Below, in pieces: positions 8,181-15,723 of a DNA stretch of 64,000 nt; the first letter of the stretch is position 1, and every line of letters starts with the position of its first letter. Below the pieces are notes generated by a model. That model was not told where the DNA came from. It ran no database searches and saw only the letters and a list, made by a program, of their open reading frames with translations. Location: NCBI GenBank assembly GCA_039178835.1, contig JBCDFA010000001.1, positions 30,698 through 94,697 of the forward strand, in the 5' to 3' direction. Origin of the DNA: AL-N1 sp039178835. GTDB taxonomy: Bacteria; Chloroflexota; Chloroflexia; Chloroflexales; Roseiflexaceae. The position numbers were made by a program, and so were the translations under genes.

Positions 8181-9587
8181 TTAGTCCTCCCAGAATGGAC
8201 GGACCCAGCCGCGTTGTGCGAGGTCTGCGCGGAGTTCTAGCATGGCGGTATATGTTGGTAATACATAGAGGGTTTGATCTTGCGGTAATTGCTGTATCGC
8301 ATTATCTATAGCGTGAGAAAGCTCTGGTTCAATATGACAGCATTCTTCTGGAATGCCAGCATACTTAAGACGCACTGCCATATCCTCTGCACGGGTGCCA
8401 CTGATGACGATATGTGAGACGTGTTTGTTGAGCTGCTCAAAGTCGGCATCCCACAACCACGATACGTCGGTACCATCGGCATGTTTGTCATTAATGGCAA
8501 TAAGCAAATGCAAACGACGAGGTGTGGATTGGTCGCTAGCGCTGATCAACATACGTACTGTCTCACTTGCTCCTACCGGATTTTTGATCAACGCCAGCAA
8601 TAGTGGCTTCCCGTCTGCATCAATGTGCTCGATCCGACCAAATGCAGCGTCAAAGTGTTCAAGGGTGGTGCGGATTTGCCTGGGTGGAATGCCTAATAAG
8701 AGTGCCGCTGAACTGGCCGCAAGAGCGTTTAAGGCGTTGTACAGACCTGGCAATGGAAGACGGCTCTCAAAAGCTCCTTCTGGATACAGAAGAAAGAGCC
8801 GACTGGCAGAGGTTCCTTCAAGGTCAAGGCGTTCCAGTCGGTACTTTGGTGATGGTCGGTGTTTGTCACATTGGGGGCAGGTATAATGGCCGATATGTGC
8901 ATAAAAAATAGTACTGTACGTATATGGTGCACCACACGAATGACAGAATTGAGAATCGGCAATGTGCACAGTATGGTTGCTGGCGTGACGGGTATCTTCA
9001 AGTCCATAGAAAACAATCTGTGCCTTGAGCCCCTGTCCAAGATTGGCAATAGCTGGATCATCGGCATTCAGCAGGACGGTCGACGTTTCGGGCAGTTGGG
9101 TGAGTGCTGCATGCCATTGTTGTGCAATTGTGTCAACTTCCCCATAACGGTCGAGTTGGTCTCGAAAAAGGTTGTGCAAAATGATGAGGCGTGGTTGTGT
9201 TTCCCAAAGTGCTTCTGGCAGTGCTGCCTCATCGGTCTCGAACAGTGCTAATGATGCGTGTGGTTGTCCGGTCAAGGAGCTTTGTGTGAGTGCTGTTGCG
9301 GTCAGTCCGCTTAGGAGATTTGCACCGGCACGGTTGTGAATCAGCTCGTAGCCGTGGTCAGTAAGAATATTGGCAAGTAAGCGTGCCATGGTTGTTTTGC
9401 CATTAGTACCCGCAATGAGTATGACCCCCTGATCAAGCTGTGCACTCAATCGGTGTAGTATATCCGGGGCTAGACGACGCGCGATAGTACCGGGGAGTGT
9501 TGTTCCTCCACCAAATTGCAAAACACGACTGGCGAACCCTGCTGTTTTGCCGATAGCAATAGCTGTGTAAAGGCGTATGTTGTGCAA
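8181..9587 (-). CDS. murT: MurT subunit of lipid II isoglutaminyl synthase
   Basis: Mur-ligase-like protein that activates the D-Glu carboxylate of lipid II with ATP so that GatD-supplied ammonia can amidate it. Visible are GKTAGFASR...GGGTTLPG near the N-terminus, the P-loop GTNGKTT, a four-cysteine zinc ribbon (CHSC and CPQC, about 17 residues apart) typical of MurT, and the C-terminal DUF1727 domain. Start: a consensus promoter at 9640-9668 puts the transcript start near 9633, which excludes the longest frame (to 9668). The TTG at 9587 places the protein at the family's usual N-terminus. No gatD is adjacent, although the two genes are usually paired. Confidence 0.88.
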   Translation of the reverse strand: MHNIRLYTAIAIGKTAGFASRVLQFGGGTTLPGTIARRLAPDILHRLSAQLDQGVILIAGTNGKTTMARLLANILTDHGYELIHNRAGANLLSGLTATALTQSSLTGQPHASLALFETDEAALPEALWETQPRLIILHNLFRDQLDRYGEVDTIAQQWHAALTQLPETSTVLLNADDPAIANLGQGLKAQIVFYGLEDTRHASNHTVHIADSQFCHSCGAPYTYSTIFYAHIGHYTCPQCDKHRPSPKYRLERLDLEGTSASRLFLLYPEGAFESRLPLPGLYNALNALAASSAALLLGIPPRQIRTTLEHFDAAFGRIEHIDADGKPLLLALIKNPVGASETVRMLISASDQSTPRRLHLLIAINDKHADGTDVSWLWDADFEQLNKHVSHIVISGTRAEDMAVRLKYAGIPEECCHIEPELSHAIDNAIQQLPQDQTLYVLPTYTAMLELRADLAQRGWVRPFWED

Positions 9588-9639
9588 ATTGAACTTGTAC
9601 TCCAGAATTATCCATGTCTTTGATACAGAAGCACGCGGT

Positions 9640-9668
9640 ATTGTAGGGGTGTTTAGAATAACTGTCAA
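9640..9668 (-). promoter_or_regulatory. Consensus sigma-70 promoter of murT
   Basis: Minus strand: TTGACA (9668-9663), exactly 17 bases, then TACAAT (9645-9640). Predicted start near 9633, about 45 bases before the TTG start of murT. Confidence 0.8.
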
Positions 9669-9680
9669 TGTGATGGGAAA

Positions 9681-9712
9681 TCAAACAAAAGCGCCAGCAA
9701 TACTGCTGACGC
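9681..9712 (-). terminator. Intrinsic terminator of the ECF sigma gene
   Basis: Nine-bp stem (GCGCCAGCA / TGCTGACGC on the plus strand) with a 4-base loop. The single mismatch becomes a G-U wobble only on the minus strand, where a TTTTGTTTG run follows. This fixes the direction as minus, 43 bases after the sigma gene's stop. Confidence 0.8.
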
Positions 9713-9754
9713 CCTTTCAAAAACCAATATCTTTTATTTCAAAATCATCTTATT

Positions 9755-10411
9755 TTACCAAGCATCACCAGACTGTAAACCTCGGGTTGACAATAACGAT
9801 TTTAATTTATGGAGACCTAAACGAACACGAGTCTTAATTGTTCCAAGTGGTCTATCTAATTTTGTTGCGATTTCCTGATGTGACATACCCCCGAAATAAG
9901 CCATTTCCACTGCTTGACGCTGCGATTCCGGCAACTGACTCAGTGCATCGGTTATCACACGACGCCGCTCTGAATTCCAAGCTGTTTCTGCAATATCTAT
10001 TTTGTCATCAGCTAACTGCTGAATAAGGGGGTGCTCCACGTCTTCATAAACAGACACAGGACGTGAACGCATACGTCGTAGCTCGTCAATACATAAATTA
10101 TGAGCTACACCGAATAGCCATTGTGCTACACGGCCTCGATCCTTTTCAAAGCTACTACTGCGGCGCCAAACACGCCAGAACACTTCTTGCACCACATCTT
10201 CTGCCAATTCAGAATTTTTGACAATGCGAAGTGCCATTCGATAAATAACTGCTCCATATCGATCATACAGCACTTCCAAAGCTTGACTGTCTCCCATGGA
10301 GATTGCTTCAATTAACGCATTATCATCTAGTTCGGCTGTCTTCCCTGGTAACACGGAAGTTCCCAAGGAGGTTGGATTAGGTGGGTAACTCTGTGTGCGT
10401 TCGACTGCCAT
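9755..10411 (-). CDS. ECF-family RNA polymerase sigma factor
   Basis: 218 residues with sigma region 2 (about 45-115: ALEVLYDRYGAVIYRMAL, AEDVVQEVFWRVWR, GRVAQWLFGVAHNLCIDELRR) and region 4 (about 150-205: LPESQRQAVEMAYFGGMSHQ, then a helix-turn-helix ending GTIKTRVRLGLHKL). Regions 1 and 3 are absent, as in ECF sigmas. It resembles SigK-like sigmas. The usual partner, a zinc anti-sigma gene directly downstream, is missing: the gene ends in a terminator and murT follows. The N-terminal extension of about 30 residues is Pro/Thr-rich. It has its own promoter of housekeeping type, not an obvious ECF-type one. Confidence 0.9.
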   Translation of the reverse strand: MAVERTQSYPPNPTSLGTSVLPGKTAELDDNALIEAISMGDSQALEVLYDRYGAVIYRMALRIVKNSELAEDVVQEVFWRVWRRSSSFEKDRGRVAQWLFGVAHNLCIDELRRMRSRPVSVYEDVEHPLIQQLADDKIDIAETAWNSERRRVITDALSQLPESQRQAVEMAYFGGMSHQEIATKLDRPLGTIKTRVRLGLHKLKSLLSTRGLQSGDAW

Positions 10412-10466
10412 AACTTGTACTGCTCCTACCCTTATAGGGATTTGTATGCCTCAACTTTGTAGAAGG

Positions 10467-10495
10467 AGTATACGATACATACCAGGTTTTGTCAA
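10467..10495 (-). promoter_or_regulatory. Consensus promoter of the ECF sigma gene
   Basis: Minus strand: TTGACA (10495-10490), 17 bases, TATACT (10472-10467). Predicted start near 10460 gives a leader of about 50 bases. Confidence 0.75.
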
Positions 10496-10531
10496 TACTT
10501 TGAACAGCTATTGCAAAAACTTTTGATTCAG

Positions 10532-10564
10532 CAAAGCGATGGCTTATAACAAGCCATCGCTTTG
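10532..10564 (-). terminator. Intrinsic terminator downstream of the small hypothetical gene
   Basis: Perfect 14-bp inverted repeat around a 5-base loop (arms CAAAGCGATGGCTT and AAGCCATCGCTTTG), about 40 bases after the stop of the minus-strand gene at 10603. The following T-run is short and interrupted. Confidence 0.75.
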
Positions 10565-10602
10565 TCTCGGAACATTATGGGAACTTTAAGAAATCCTGAG
10601 AA

Positions 10603-11052
10603 TTAGGAAGTAAACATAAGTGTACGATCAGGCATGCTAAACATTTTGTCATCAGATGGATTGGCATGCCATTCTGTCTGCGTGCTGAATGGTGTTTTTT
10701 CTCGCTCCTCTTCAAAGTCATCATTGTGGTAGTCGTCAATGATAACTGCGCCACGCTCTTGTGACCAAGCAATCAGATCATCCATAGAAAACCAACCTGT
10801 GCGGTAGTTGCTTTGGTCATGTGGATTAAGCCAGAAACGCACTTCGCCATCCATCCATTGCCAGCGCTCTAACGAGTACCAGTCTTTTCCCTGGTTCTGG
10901 AGCGTAGCTTTTACCTCTTCCAGCAAGTGTAACAAATCTGGTAGGGACAGCCCTTTGGTTTGGCGCATCTCAAGAATGCGGCGATTACATTCGTTTCGCA
11001 AGTCTTCAAGCTCATCTATAGTCAAAGTATCAAAGTCAACCATTGCGATCAT
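10603..11052 (-). CDS. Hypothetical acidic protein
   Basis: About 149 residues, not recognised. The ATG at 11052 has GAGG eight bases upstream; a GTG five codons earlier overlaps that site and is less likely. The N-terminus is a predicted coiled-coil helix pair (TIDELEDLRNECNRRILEMR). A Trp/Tyr-rich middle follows (DWYSLERWQWMDGEVRFWL near 57-75), then an acidic DDYHNDDFEEERE stretch. There is no signal peptide or membrane segment. It lies between a terminator and the 40-bp tandem repeat and is monocistronic. Confidence 0.6.
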   Translation of the reverse strand: MIAMVDFDTLTIDELEDLRNECNRRILEMRQTKGLSLPDLLHLLEEVKATLQNQGKDWYSLERWQWMDGEVRFWLNPHDQSNYRTGWFSMDDLIAWSQERGAVIIDDYHNDDFEEEREKTPFSTQTEWHANPSDDKMFSMPDRTLMFTS

Positions 11053-11181
11053 TTTGGGATACCTCACAATTCTAGTGGTAATTATCCGTTGTGATTACAT
11101 AATGTATCTTGTGATCTTCGTATCCTTTACACTCATTATAAAACGATAGTTATGACAGGCGCAACGGGATTTTTTGCAATA

Positions 11182-11261
11182 AAAGATAAGAGTTTTGACA
11201 TCTGTCAGGTCATATTTCTCCAAAGATAAGAGTTTTGACATCTGTCAGGTCATATTTCTCC
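11182..11261. repeat. Exact 40-bp tandem duplication carrying a palindrome
   Basis: Two perfect head-to-tail copies (11182-11221 and 11222-11261). Each starts AAAGATAAG and ends ATTTCTCC, and each contains the palindrome TGACA-TC-TGTCA. On the plus strand a TTGACA hexamer sits inside each copy. The duplication lies in the non-coding 317 bases between the minus-strand hypothetical gene (start 11052) and the tRNA-Cys gene. No other structure was seen in that gap apart from the tRNA terminator. It could be a paired operator or a recent slippage duplication. Confidence 0.9.
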
Positions 11262-11339
11262 ATGGTTACACCTTCTATAGCATGTACGACCAAAATGGCG
11301 TAGTTGTTTCACTCCTTTATTTGGTGGCCAGGTAAATAC

Positions 11340-11372
11340 AAAAAAGCACACTGTACTATCACAGCATGCTTT
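11340..11372 (-). terminator. Intrinsic terminator of tRNA-Cys
   Basis: Minus strand: 12-bp stem (plus-strand arms AAAGCACACTGT and ACAGCATGCTTT, two wobble pairs) with a 6-base loop followed by six T. It starts 13 bases after the encoded CCA of the tRNA. Confidence 0.8.
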
Positions 11373-11384
11373 GCCAATATCGTA

Positions 11385-11459
<75 letters not shown>

Positions 11460-11468
11460 ACATTCAGG

Positions 11469-11497
11469 ATTCTAGCATAATCATTATGTCCTGTCAA
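11469..11497 (-). promoter_or_regulatory. Promoter of tRNA-Cys
   Basis: Minus strand: TTGACA (11497-11492), 17 bases, TAGAAT (11474-11469), preceded by TGC (extended -10). It sits ten bases upstream of the mature tRNA 5' end, so the 5' leader is only a few bases. Confidence 0.82.
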
Positions 11498-11662
11498 AGC
11501 TATTGATTTACGGCTCTTTTTGTGATAGGATACAGGTATGTTTAAGATAAAAAAAGTGTACATATGTGCCGTTTTGTGCTACTAAGATTGTTTTATACAC
11601 ATTCAGTAGTAGTTGTTTGAATATAAACATTACCTGCGTAATATTATAGATTTTACTACTTT

Positions 11663-11701
11663 ACCCCATATCTATGTACACGATGTGGGGTTTTGTGTTT
11701 T
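11663..11701 (+). terminator. Terminator-like hairpin in the leader of the patatin gene
   Basis: Ten-bp stem ACCCCATATC / GATGTGGGGT (one wobble) with a 9-base loop, followed by TTTGTGTTTT on the plus strand. No plus-strand gene precedes it, so it is either an attenuator in the patatin leader or the end of a short unannotated transcript. The gene starts 37 bases downstream. Confidence 0.55.
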
Positions 11702-11737
11702 CATTACTCACAATGGTGTGATATCAGGAGTTGACCT

Positions 11738-12667
11738 ATGCAAGCTTTTGTTTTAAGTGGTGGGGGAAATCGTGGAGGAATTCAGGCAGGTGCGCTACTT
11801 GCTCTTATTGAGCGTGGTGTAAAGCCTAAGCTTATTGTAGGCACGTCGGTTGGCGCCATTAATAGTGTTGCACTCGCTGCTGACCCGACGCGCACAGGTA
11901 TAGATCGTGTCGTTCGCTTGTGGCAAAATGTACGGCGCATTGATGTTTTTCCCGGTAACCCACTCACTGTTGGCTGGCGTATTCTTACAGGTCAAGGAAG
12001 CTTACATGATCAACGGAATTTTCAGCACTTTATTCGTGGAATGACACCAACAGATATTAAGTATTTTGCGGATCTCCACATTCCGTGTATTGTCACGGCC
12101 ACAAAGTTAGGTTCAGGTGAATTGCATCTCTTTGGTGTTGATAGGCAGGATTTGCTTATGGATGCTTTGATGGCTAGTACGGCTGTTCCGCCTTTTTTTG
12201 CGCCCTACCGCTACAAAGGTGAGTGGTTGGTGGATGGTGCTGTTGTAGCTAATTTACCGCTTGTTCCTGCATTAGAGCGCGGTGCACAGACGATCTATGT
12301 GCTGGAGATTATGGAGGAACATCGGCCAGCAGGTACCTATGGTTTGTTGCAAACACTTTCATCAGCCTTTCGTGCAATGTTGCGACGCCAACACGATATG
12401 GAACGTCGTATTGCCGTGCTAAAACGTCGAGGTATTGCCATCCACACGATCAGGTTGTCGACCGATCCCGATCTGGCCTACGATAATTTTCGTACAACTG
12501 CTGCACAGGTTACAACCGGATATGATATAACCGCACGTTACCTTGATGAACAAATATCATCTGCTTCGACCACAAACATCATGGCTGGCATTGTGCGAAA
12601 CCTCCTATCTCAATACCGGAATCGAAAACCTGGCGTTCCCACACCTTCTCGGAGCACCCCAACATAA
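11738..12667 (+). CDS. Patatin-like phospholipase
   Basis: 309 residues. Serine hydrolase of the patatin family with the oxyanion loop GGGNRG (about 8-13), the nucleophile elbow GTSVG (about 35-39, catalytic Ser) and the catalytic-dyad Asp in VDGAVVAN (about 168-175). It would cleave acyl chains from glycerophospholipids or related esters at the membrane. There is no signal peptide, so it is cytoplasmic, closest in layout to the bacterial RssA/YchK-like group. The C-terminal third is helical and basic. It stands alone behind a terminator-like leader hairpin. Confidence 0.9.
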   Translation: MQAFVLSGGGNRGGIQAGALLALIERGVKPKLIVGTSVGAINSVALAADPTRTGIDRVVRLWQNVRRIDVFPGNPLTVGWRILTGQGSLHDQRNFQHFIRGMTPTDIKYFADLHIPCIVTATKLGSGELHLFGVDRQDLLMDALMASTAVPPFFAPYRYKGEWLVDGAVVANLPLVPALERGAQTIYVLEIMEEHRPAGTYGLLQTLSSAFRAMLRRQHDMERRIAVLKRRGIAIHTIRLSTDPDLAYDNFRTTAAQVTTGYDITARYLDEQISSASTTNIMAGIVRNLLSQYRNRKPGVPTPSRSTPT

Positions 12668-12777
12668 ACCAAGTTGCAGGGCCGTTCATACCTGTCGATA
12701 CTGGGTATCGGTATTATTTGTGGTACTATTGAATATATCGATACACAGCAGTTCTAGTACAATTTTATGGAGGCAAC

Positions 12778-13647
12778 ATGCGTCTTGTTACGTATCGTGA
12801 TTCGGAGGGTACACATATTGGTGCACTCAAGGATTCTGTAGTAGTTTCGCTTGATTCTATTGCACCTGATATGCTTACATTCATAGATAGAGGGAGTGAG
12901 GCACTTACAGCAGCACGTGATGCACTTGAACAGGCTAAGGTGACTACACCACTTAATGATATACAATTGTTAGCACCCATTCCTCGTCCGCGCCAGAATG
13001 TCGTGTGTATTGGCATGAATTATGTGGCCCATGCCATAGAGTCAAACAAAGCACGTGGTTTGGAGCCAAAATTGCCAGAATATCCAGTCTTTTTTACCAA
13101 AGCCCCCAATACTGTATGTGCTTTAGATGATGAGATTCCTCTCGATCCGCGTGTGACAGAACAGATGGATTATGAAGTAGAACTGGCTTTTATTGTCGGT
13201 CGTGGAGGAAAGAACATCTCCCGTAATGATGCCCTCAGCCATGTCTTTGGCTACACAATTGTGAATGATATTTCGGCCCGCGATCTCCAGATAAAGCATC
13301 AACAGTTCTATAAGAGCAAGAGTCTTGAACGAAGTTGTCCAATGGGTCCCTATATTGTCACTGCCGATGAGATTCCTGATCCTGCGGCATTGAATATCTG
13401 TTTGCGATTAAATGGTGAAACCCGTCAGGAATCCACAACTGGTGATCTCATTTTTAATATCCCGGCGACAATAGAATCATTATCGTTTGGTGCAGTGCTT
13501 GAGGCAGGGACGATTGTTTCTACTGGCACACCAAGTGGTGTAGGTATGGGGAGAACACCACCAGAGTACTTACGCGCTGGTGATATGATGGAGGCTGAGA
13601 TAGAAGGAATAGGTATTCTGCGTAACCGCATTGTTGCAGCCAAATAG
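12778..13647 (+). CDS. Fumarylacetoacetate hydrolase family protein
   Basis: 289 residues. The N-terminal domain (about 1-70) is the FAHD2-type lid. The catalytic domain starts at NVVCIGMNYVAHA and has the metal-binding acidic residues in MDYEVELAFIVGRGG, the GYTIVNDISARDLQ block, and a C-terminal STGTPSGVGMG loop. Members cleave acylpyruvates, isomerise hydroxylated diacids or decarboxylate oxaloacetate, so the substrate cannot be named from sequence alone. GGAGG lies six bases before the ATG. Neighbouring genes do not form an obvious aromatic degradation pathway. Confidence 0.9.
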   Translation: MRLVTYRDSEGTHIGALKDSVVVSLDSIAPDMLTFIDRGSEALTAARDALEQAKVTTPLNDIQLLAPIPRPRQNVVCIGMNYVAHAIESNKARGLEPKLPEYPVFFTKAPNTVCALDDEIPLDPRVTEQMDYEVELAFIVGRGGKNISRNDALSHVFGYTIVNDISARDLQIKHQQFYKSKSLERSCPMGPYIVTADEIPDPAALNICLRLNGETRQESTTGDLIFNIPATIESLSFGAVLEAGTIVSTGTPSGVGMGRTPPEYLRAGDMMEAEIEGIGILRNRIVAAK

Positions 13648-13680
13648 TTCAATCTGGGAGGACTCAAGATAGTCCTTGGT

Positions 13681-13709
13681 TTGAAAAGTTAGGCTTAAGT
13701 TTTTATAAT
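13681..13709 (+). promoter_or_regulatory. Promoter of the glutaredoxin-like gene
   Basis: TTGAAA (13681-13686), 17 bases, TATAAT (13704-13709). Predicted start near 13716 gives a leader of about 70 bases. Confidence 0.7.
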
Positions 13710-13784
13710 GGAGAGTACTAATACTTGTATGACCTTCTTGTATTTGTGCTATTTGTAACCTGAATATTTGGAATAATCATTACT

Positions 13785-14051
13785 ATGACAAGTCAACAAA
13801 TTACTATTTATGGCACTACTTGGTGCGGTGATTGTAAACGGGCTATTCGTGTGTTGGATAACCATGATCTAGGCTACAATTATATCAATATTGAGAATGA
13901 TGAGGCAGCCTGTCGGTACGTGGAAGAAGTAAATAATGGGAATCAGAGTGTCCCAACTATCGTTTTTTCTGACGGCTCGATTATGGTTGAGCCATCATCT
14001 GCCAAACTTACAGAAAAACTGGTGTCACTACAGTTGATTACACCATCGTAG
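13785..14051 (+). CDS. Glutaredoxin/mycoredoxin-like thiol oxidoreductase
   Basis: 88-residue thioredoxin-fold protein. The active site is TTWCGDCKR (Cys 14 and 17), the cis-proline loop is SVPTIVF and an SDGS turn follows, all as in glutaredoxin-like and mycoredoxin-like proteins. It would reduce mixed disulfides in the cytoplasm using a low-molecular-weight thiol. The CGDC motif is closer to actinobacterial mycoredoxin-type sequences than to classical CPYC glutaredoxins; which thiol this organism uses is not shown here. Own promoter and strong terminator, so monocistronic. Confidence 0.9.
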   Translation: MTSQQITIYGTTWCGDCKRAIRVLDNHDLGYNYINIENDEAACRYVEEVNNGNQSVPTIVFSDGSIMVEPSSAKLTEKLVSLQLITPS

Positions 14052-14076
14052 TTCTTTCTTTTCTACATATGTATTC

Positions 14077-14110
14077 AGCCCTGGTATCAAACCAGGGCTC
14101 TTTTTTATTT
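14077..14110 (+). terminator. Strong intrinsic terminator after the glutaredoxin-like gene
   Basis: Perfect 9-bp stem AGCCCTGGT / ACCAGGGCT, 5-base loop, then CTTTTTTATTT. It lies 26 bases after the stop and separates this gene from the convergent CAP gene. Confidence 0.92.
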
Positions 14111-14121
14111 GTTGTCTCTAT

Positions 14122-14829
14122 TCAAGAGTTACCTTCTTCTTCTTCACCCAAGCGAGCAAAGTCAGCAGTCCAATAATGATAATTTCCCGATGGATCATCG
14201 GATCGATAGCAATATCCTGTACCAACCGCGTCTTGTTCTAGATCGAGAATGTTGACGCGATGCCATCCATCAGGCGGCTCATCCATCCAGAAAGCAACAA
14301 CCGTTTGGGCATCTGCAAAACTCACAGCGATATTTTCGCTTGGCCATACCCACGGAAGCTCGCTCCCTGAGAGGCGTTGAGTCAGAGTACGACCGTCTGA
14401 AGAGGTATGTGAGATCATCGCATTTGCAGCCATATCGCAGCTATGCAAGCGCGCCGCAGCAGACAAATCAGGGCTAACTGTGTAAGGTGGTAGGCCATGA
14501 GCAGTGCGAACATCATTAATGGCTGTTGTGAGGAGTTCTTCTGCTTCCTCTTGATCAAGTTCTGCCCATATATCCCTCTCAGGTGTGTTCAAATCAACAG
14601 GAACGGGTGTAGCGTGAGGTATTGCCGAAACCTGGAGCGGTTTTTGTGTTGATGTATTCGCGGCGAAACGAAGCGATTCGGTGTTTGGTATGACTTCTGA
14701 TGCAAGCGTGGGAGCAGCAACATCGGCGGTTGGGAGGGGGATGTCACTGATGCGATGCACTGATTGATTGTGACAAGCAGTAAGTAACACACAGATGAAG
14801 AAAGTTGTTGCTCCAGTTTTGACAGACAC
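14122..14829 (-). CDS. CAP/SCP-domain lipoprotein
   Basis: 236 residues from a GTG start five bases after AAGGAGG; the longer frame to 14916 has no ribosome site. The N-terminus is a signal with lipobox LLTAC. A Pro/Thr-rich linker follows, then a CAP (cysteine-rich secretory, SCP/PR1) domain: NDVRTAHGLPPY, SAAARLHSCDMAANAMISH, WPSENIAV and a C-terminal YHYWTADFAR. The family's conserved His and Glu residues (in H-S-C-D, ISH and SEN) are visible. CAP proteins are extracytoplasmic; bacterial roles are poorly defined. A paralogue lies directly upstream (14949-15512). Confidence 0.85.
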   Translation of the reverse strand: MSVKTGATTFFICVLLTACHNQSVHRISDIPLPTADVAAPTLASEVIPNTESLRFAANTSTQKPLQVSAIPHATPVPVDLNTPERDIWAELDQEEAEELLTTAINDVRTAHGLPPYTVSPDLSAAARLHSCDMAANAMISHTSSDGRTLTQRLSGSELPWVWPSENIAVSFADAQTVVAFWMDEPPDGWHRVNILDLEQDAVGTGYCYRSDDPSGNYHYWTADFARLGEEEEGNS

Positions 14830-14879
14830 CAATGCCTCCTTTGGCGATAGTGTTGCATGTATGTCTTGAACACAATAAT

Positions 14880-14909
14880 GCGCTCTGCATGATACATCAT
14901 GCAGAGCGC
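14880..14909 (-). terminator. Perfect hairpin between the two CAP genes
   Basis: Perfect 14-bp inverted repeat GCGCTCTGCATGAT / ATCATGCAGAGCGC with a 2-base centre, 40 bases after the stop of the upstream CAP gene. The following T-run is weak, so it may also act as a mRNA-stabilising or partial-readthrough element between the paralogues. Confidence 0.65.
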
Positions 14910-14948
14910 GTGCCACGATTTTGTCAATCTAGTTACTTTGTGTATTGT

Positions 14949-15512
14949 TTAGCGTTGGCCGAAGTCCTGGGTCCAGTAGTGCCTGAATGTACTATCTTCA
15001 TCATACACATATCCAATGCCAATTTCGTTATAGGTACAATTGAGCATATTTTCTCGATGTCCAGGACTATTAATCCATGCCTCAATGACTTCTTCTGGCG
15101 TTATATAACCAGCAGCAATATTTTCTCCTGCTGATTGAAAGTCAGTATAGCCTGCTTTTTTCATCCGATCCCATGGCAAATCTCCATTTTGGCTGTTGTG
15201 ACTAAAGTAGTTGTTTTCGGCCATATCGGCACTGTGACCGCGAGCAGCAGCAACTAGTTCTGGTACCATAGTAAGCGTTGAGAGGCAACCATTTGCCTGT
15301 CGATATTGGTTCGTTAGCGCAATAGCCATCTGCTCAAACTCCGAAGGAGTGATACCTTCACTACCTAACTCTGCTCCTCTTATAATGAGAGGGAGGTTGA
15401 CAATATACTCATCATCAGATGTTTGGCCATGTATATTCGAGGAGAAGAGAAATGTGCTTGAGGAAAGAATTATCCAGGTACTGAGGAGAAAGAGAAGGTG
15501 CGTGCGTTTCAT
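14949..15512 (-). CDS. Secreted CAP/SCP-domain protein
   Basis: 187 residues from an ATG preceded by AAGGAA; the open frame runs further upstream, to 15620, without support. It has an N-terminal signal peptide (MKRTHLLFLLSTWIILSSS), probably cleaved, with no lipobox, then a CAP domain of about 125 residues: LTNQYRQANGC, VAAARGHSADMAENNYFSH, AGENIAAGY, WINSPGHRENMLN and YWTQDFGQR at the C-terminus. This is the canonical bacterial (YkwD-like) form. It precedes the lipoprotein CAP gene in the same direction, about 120 bases away, so the pair probably arose by duplication. Confidence 0.87.
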   Translation of the reverse strand: MKRTHLLFLLSTWIILSSSTFLFSSNIHGQTSDDEYIVNLPLIIRGAELGSEGITPSEFEQMAIALTNQYRQANGCLSTLTMVPELVAAARGHSADMAENNYFSHNSQNGDLPWDRMKKAGYTDFQSAGENIAAGYITPEEVIEAWINSPGHRENMLNCTYNEIGIGYVYDEDSTFRHYWTQDFGQR

Positions 15513-15693
15513 TGAGTTTCCTTGTATGTAATATTCTGCACACAAAATATTTGTATATGTAAAATTATAGGGCTTGTGTTTTTTGTGGGAATGTTTTTTG
15601 TAGTACACGAGTCCCGTCACGGCTTAGTGCTTTTGTTAACACGTACGTGCATATGTGGTAATGCCCTGAATTTAGGTGACAACAGATATGTGA

Positions 15694-15702
15694 TGCTATA
15701 CT
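15694..15702 (+). promoter_or_regulatory. Extended -10 element upstream of dprA
   Basis: TGC-TATACT at 15694-15702; no good -35 hexamer at 17 bases. Predicted start near 15709, about 15-30 bases before the dprA start codon. Confidence 0.5.
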
Positions 15703-15723
15703 CTAAGGAACAACACATGAGGG

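Noticed and set aside
8353..8886. Plus-strand reading frame (177 residues) inside murT
   Set aside because: Arg/Ser-rich composition is typical of an antisense shadow; murT carries all the motifs on the other strand.
11182..11261. Insertion-sequence scar or attachment site for the 40-bp repeat
   Set aside because: The copies abut each other with no element between them, and no integrase or transposase is nearby, so a simple tandem duplication is the smaller claim. The tRNA-Cys is 120 bases away and shares no sequence with it.
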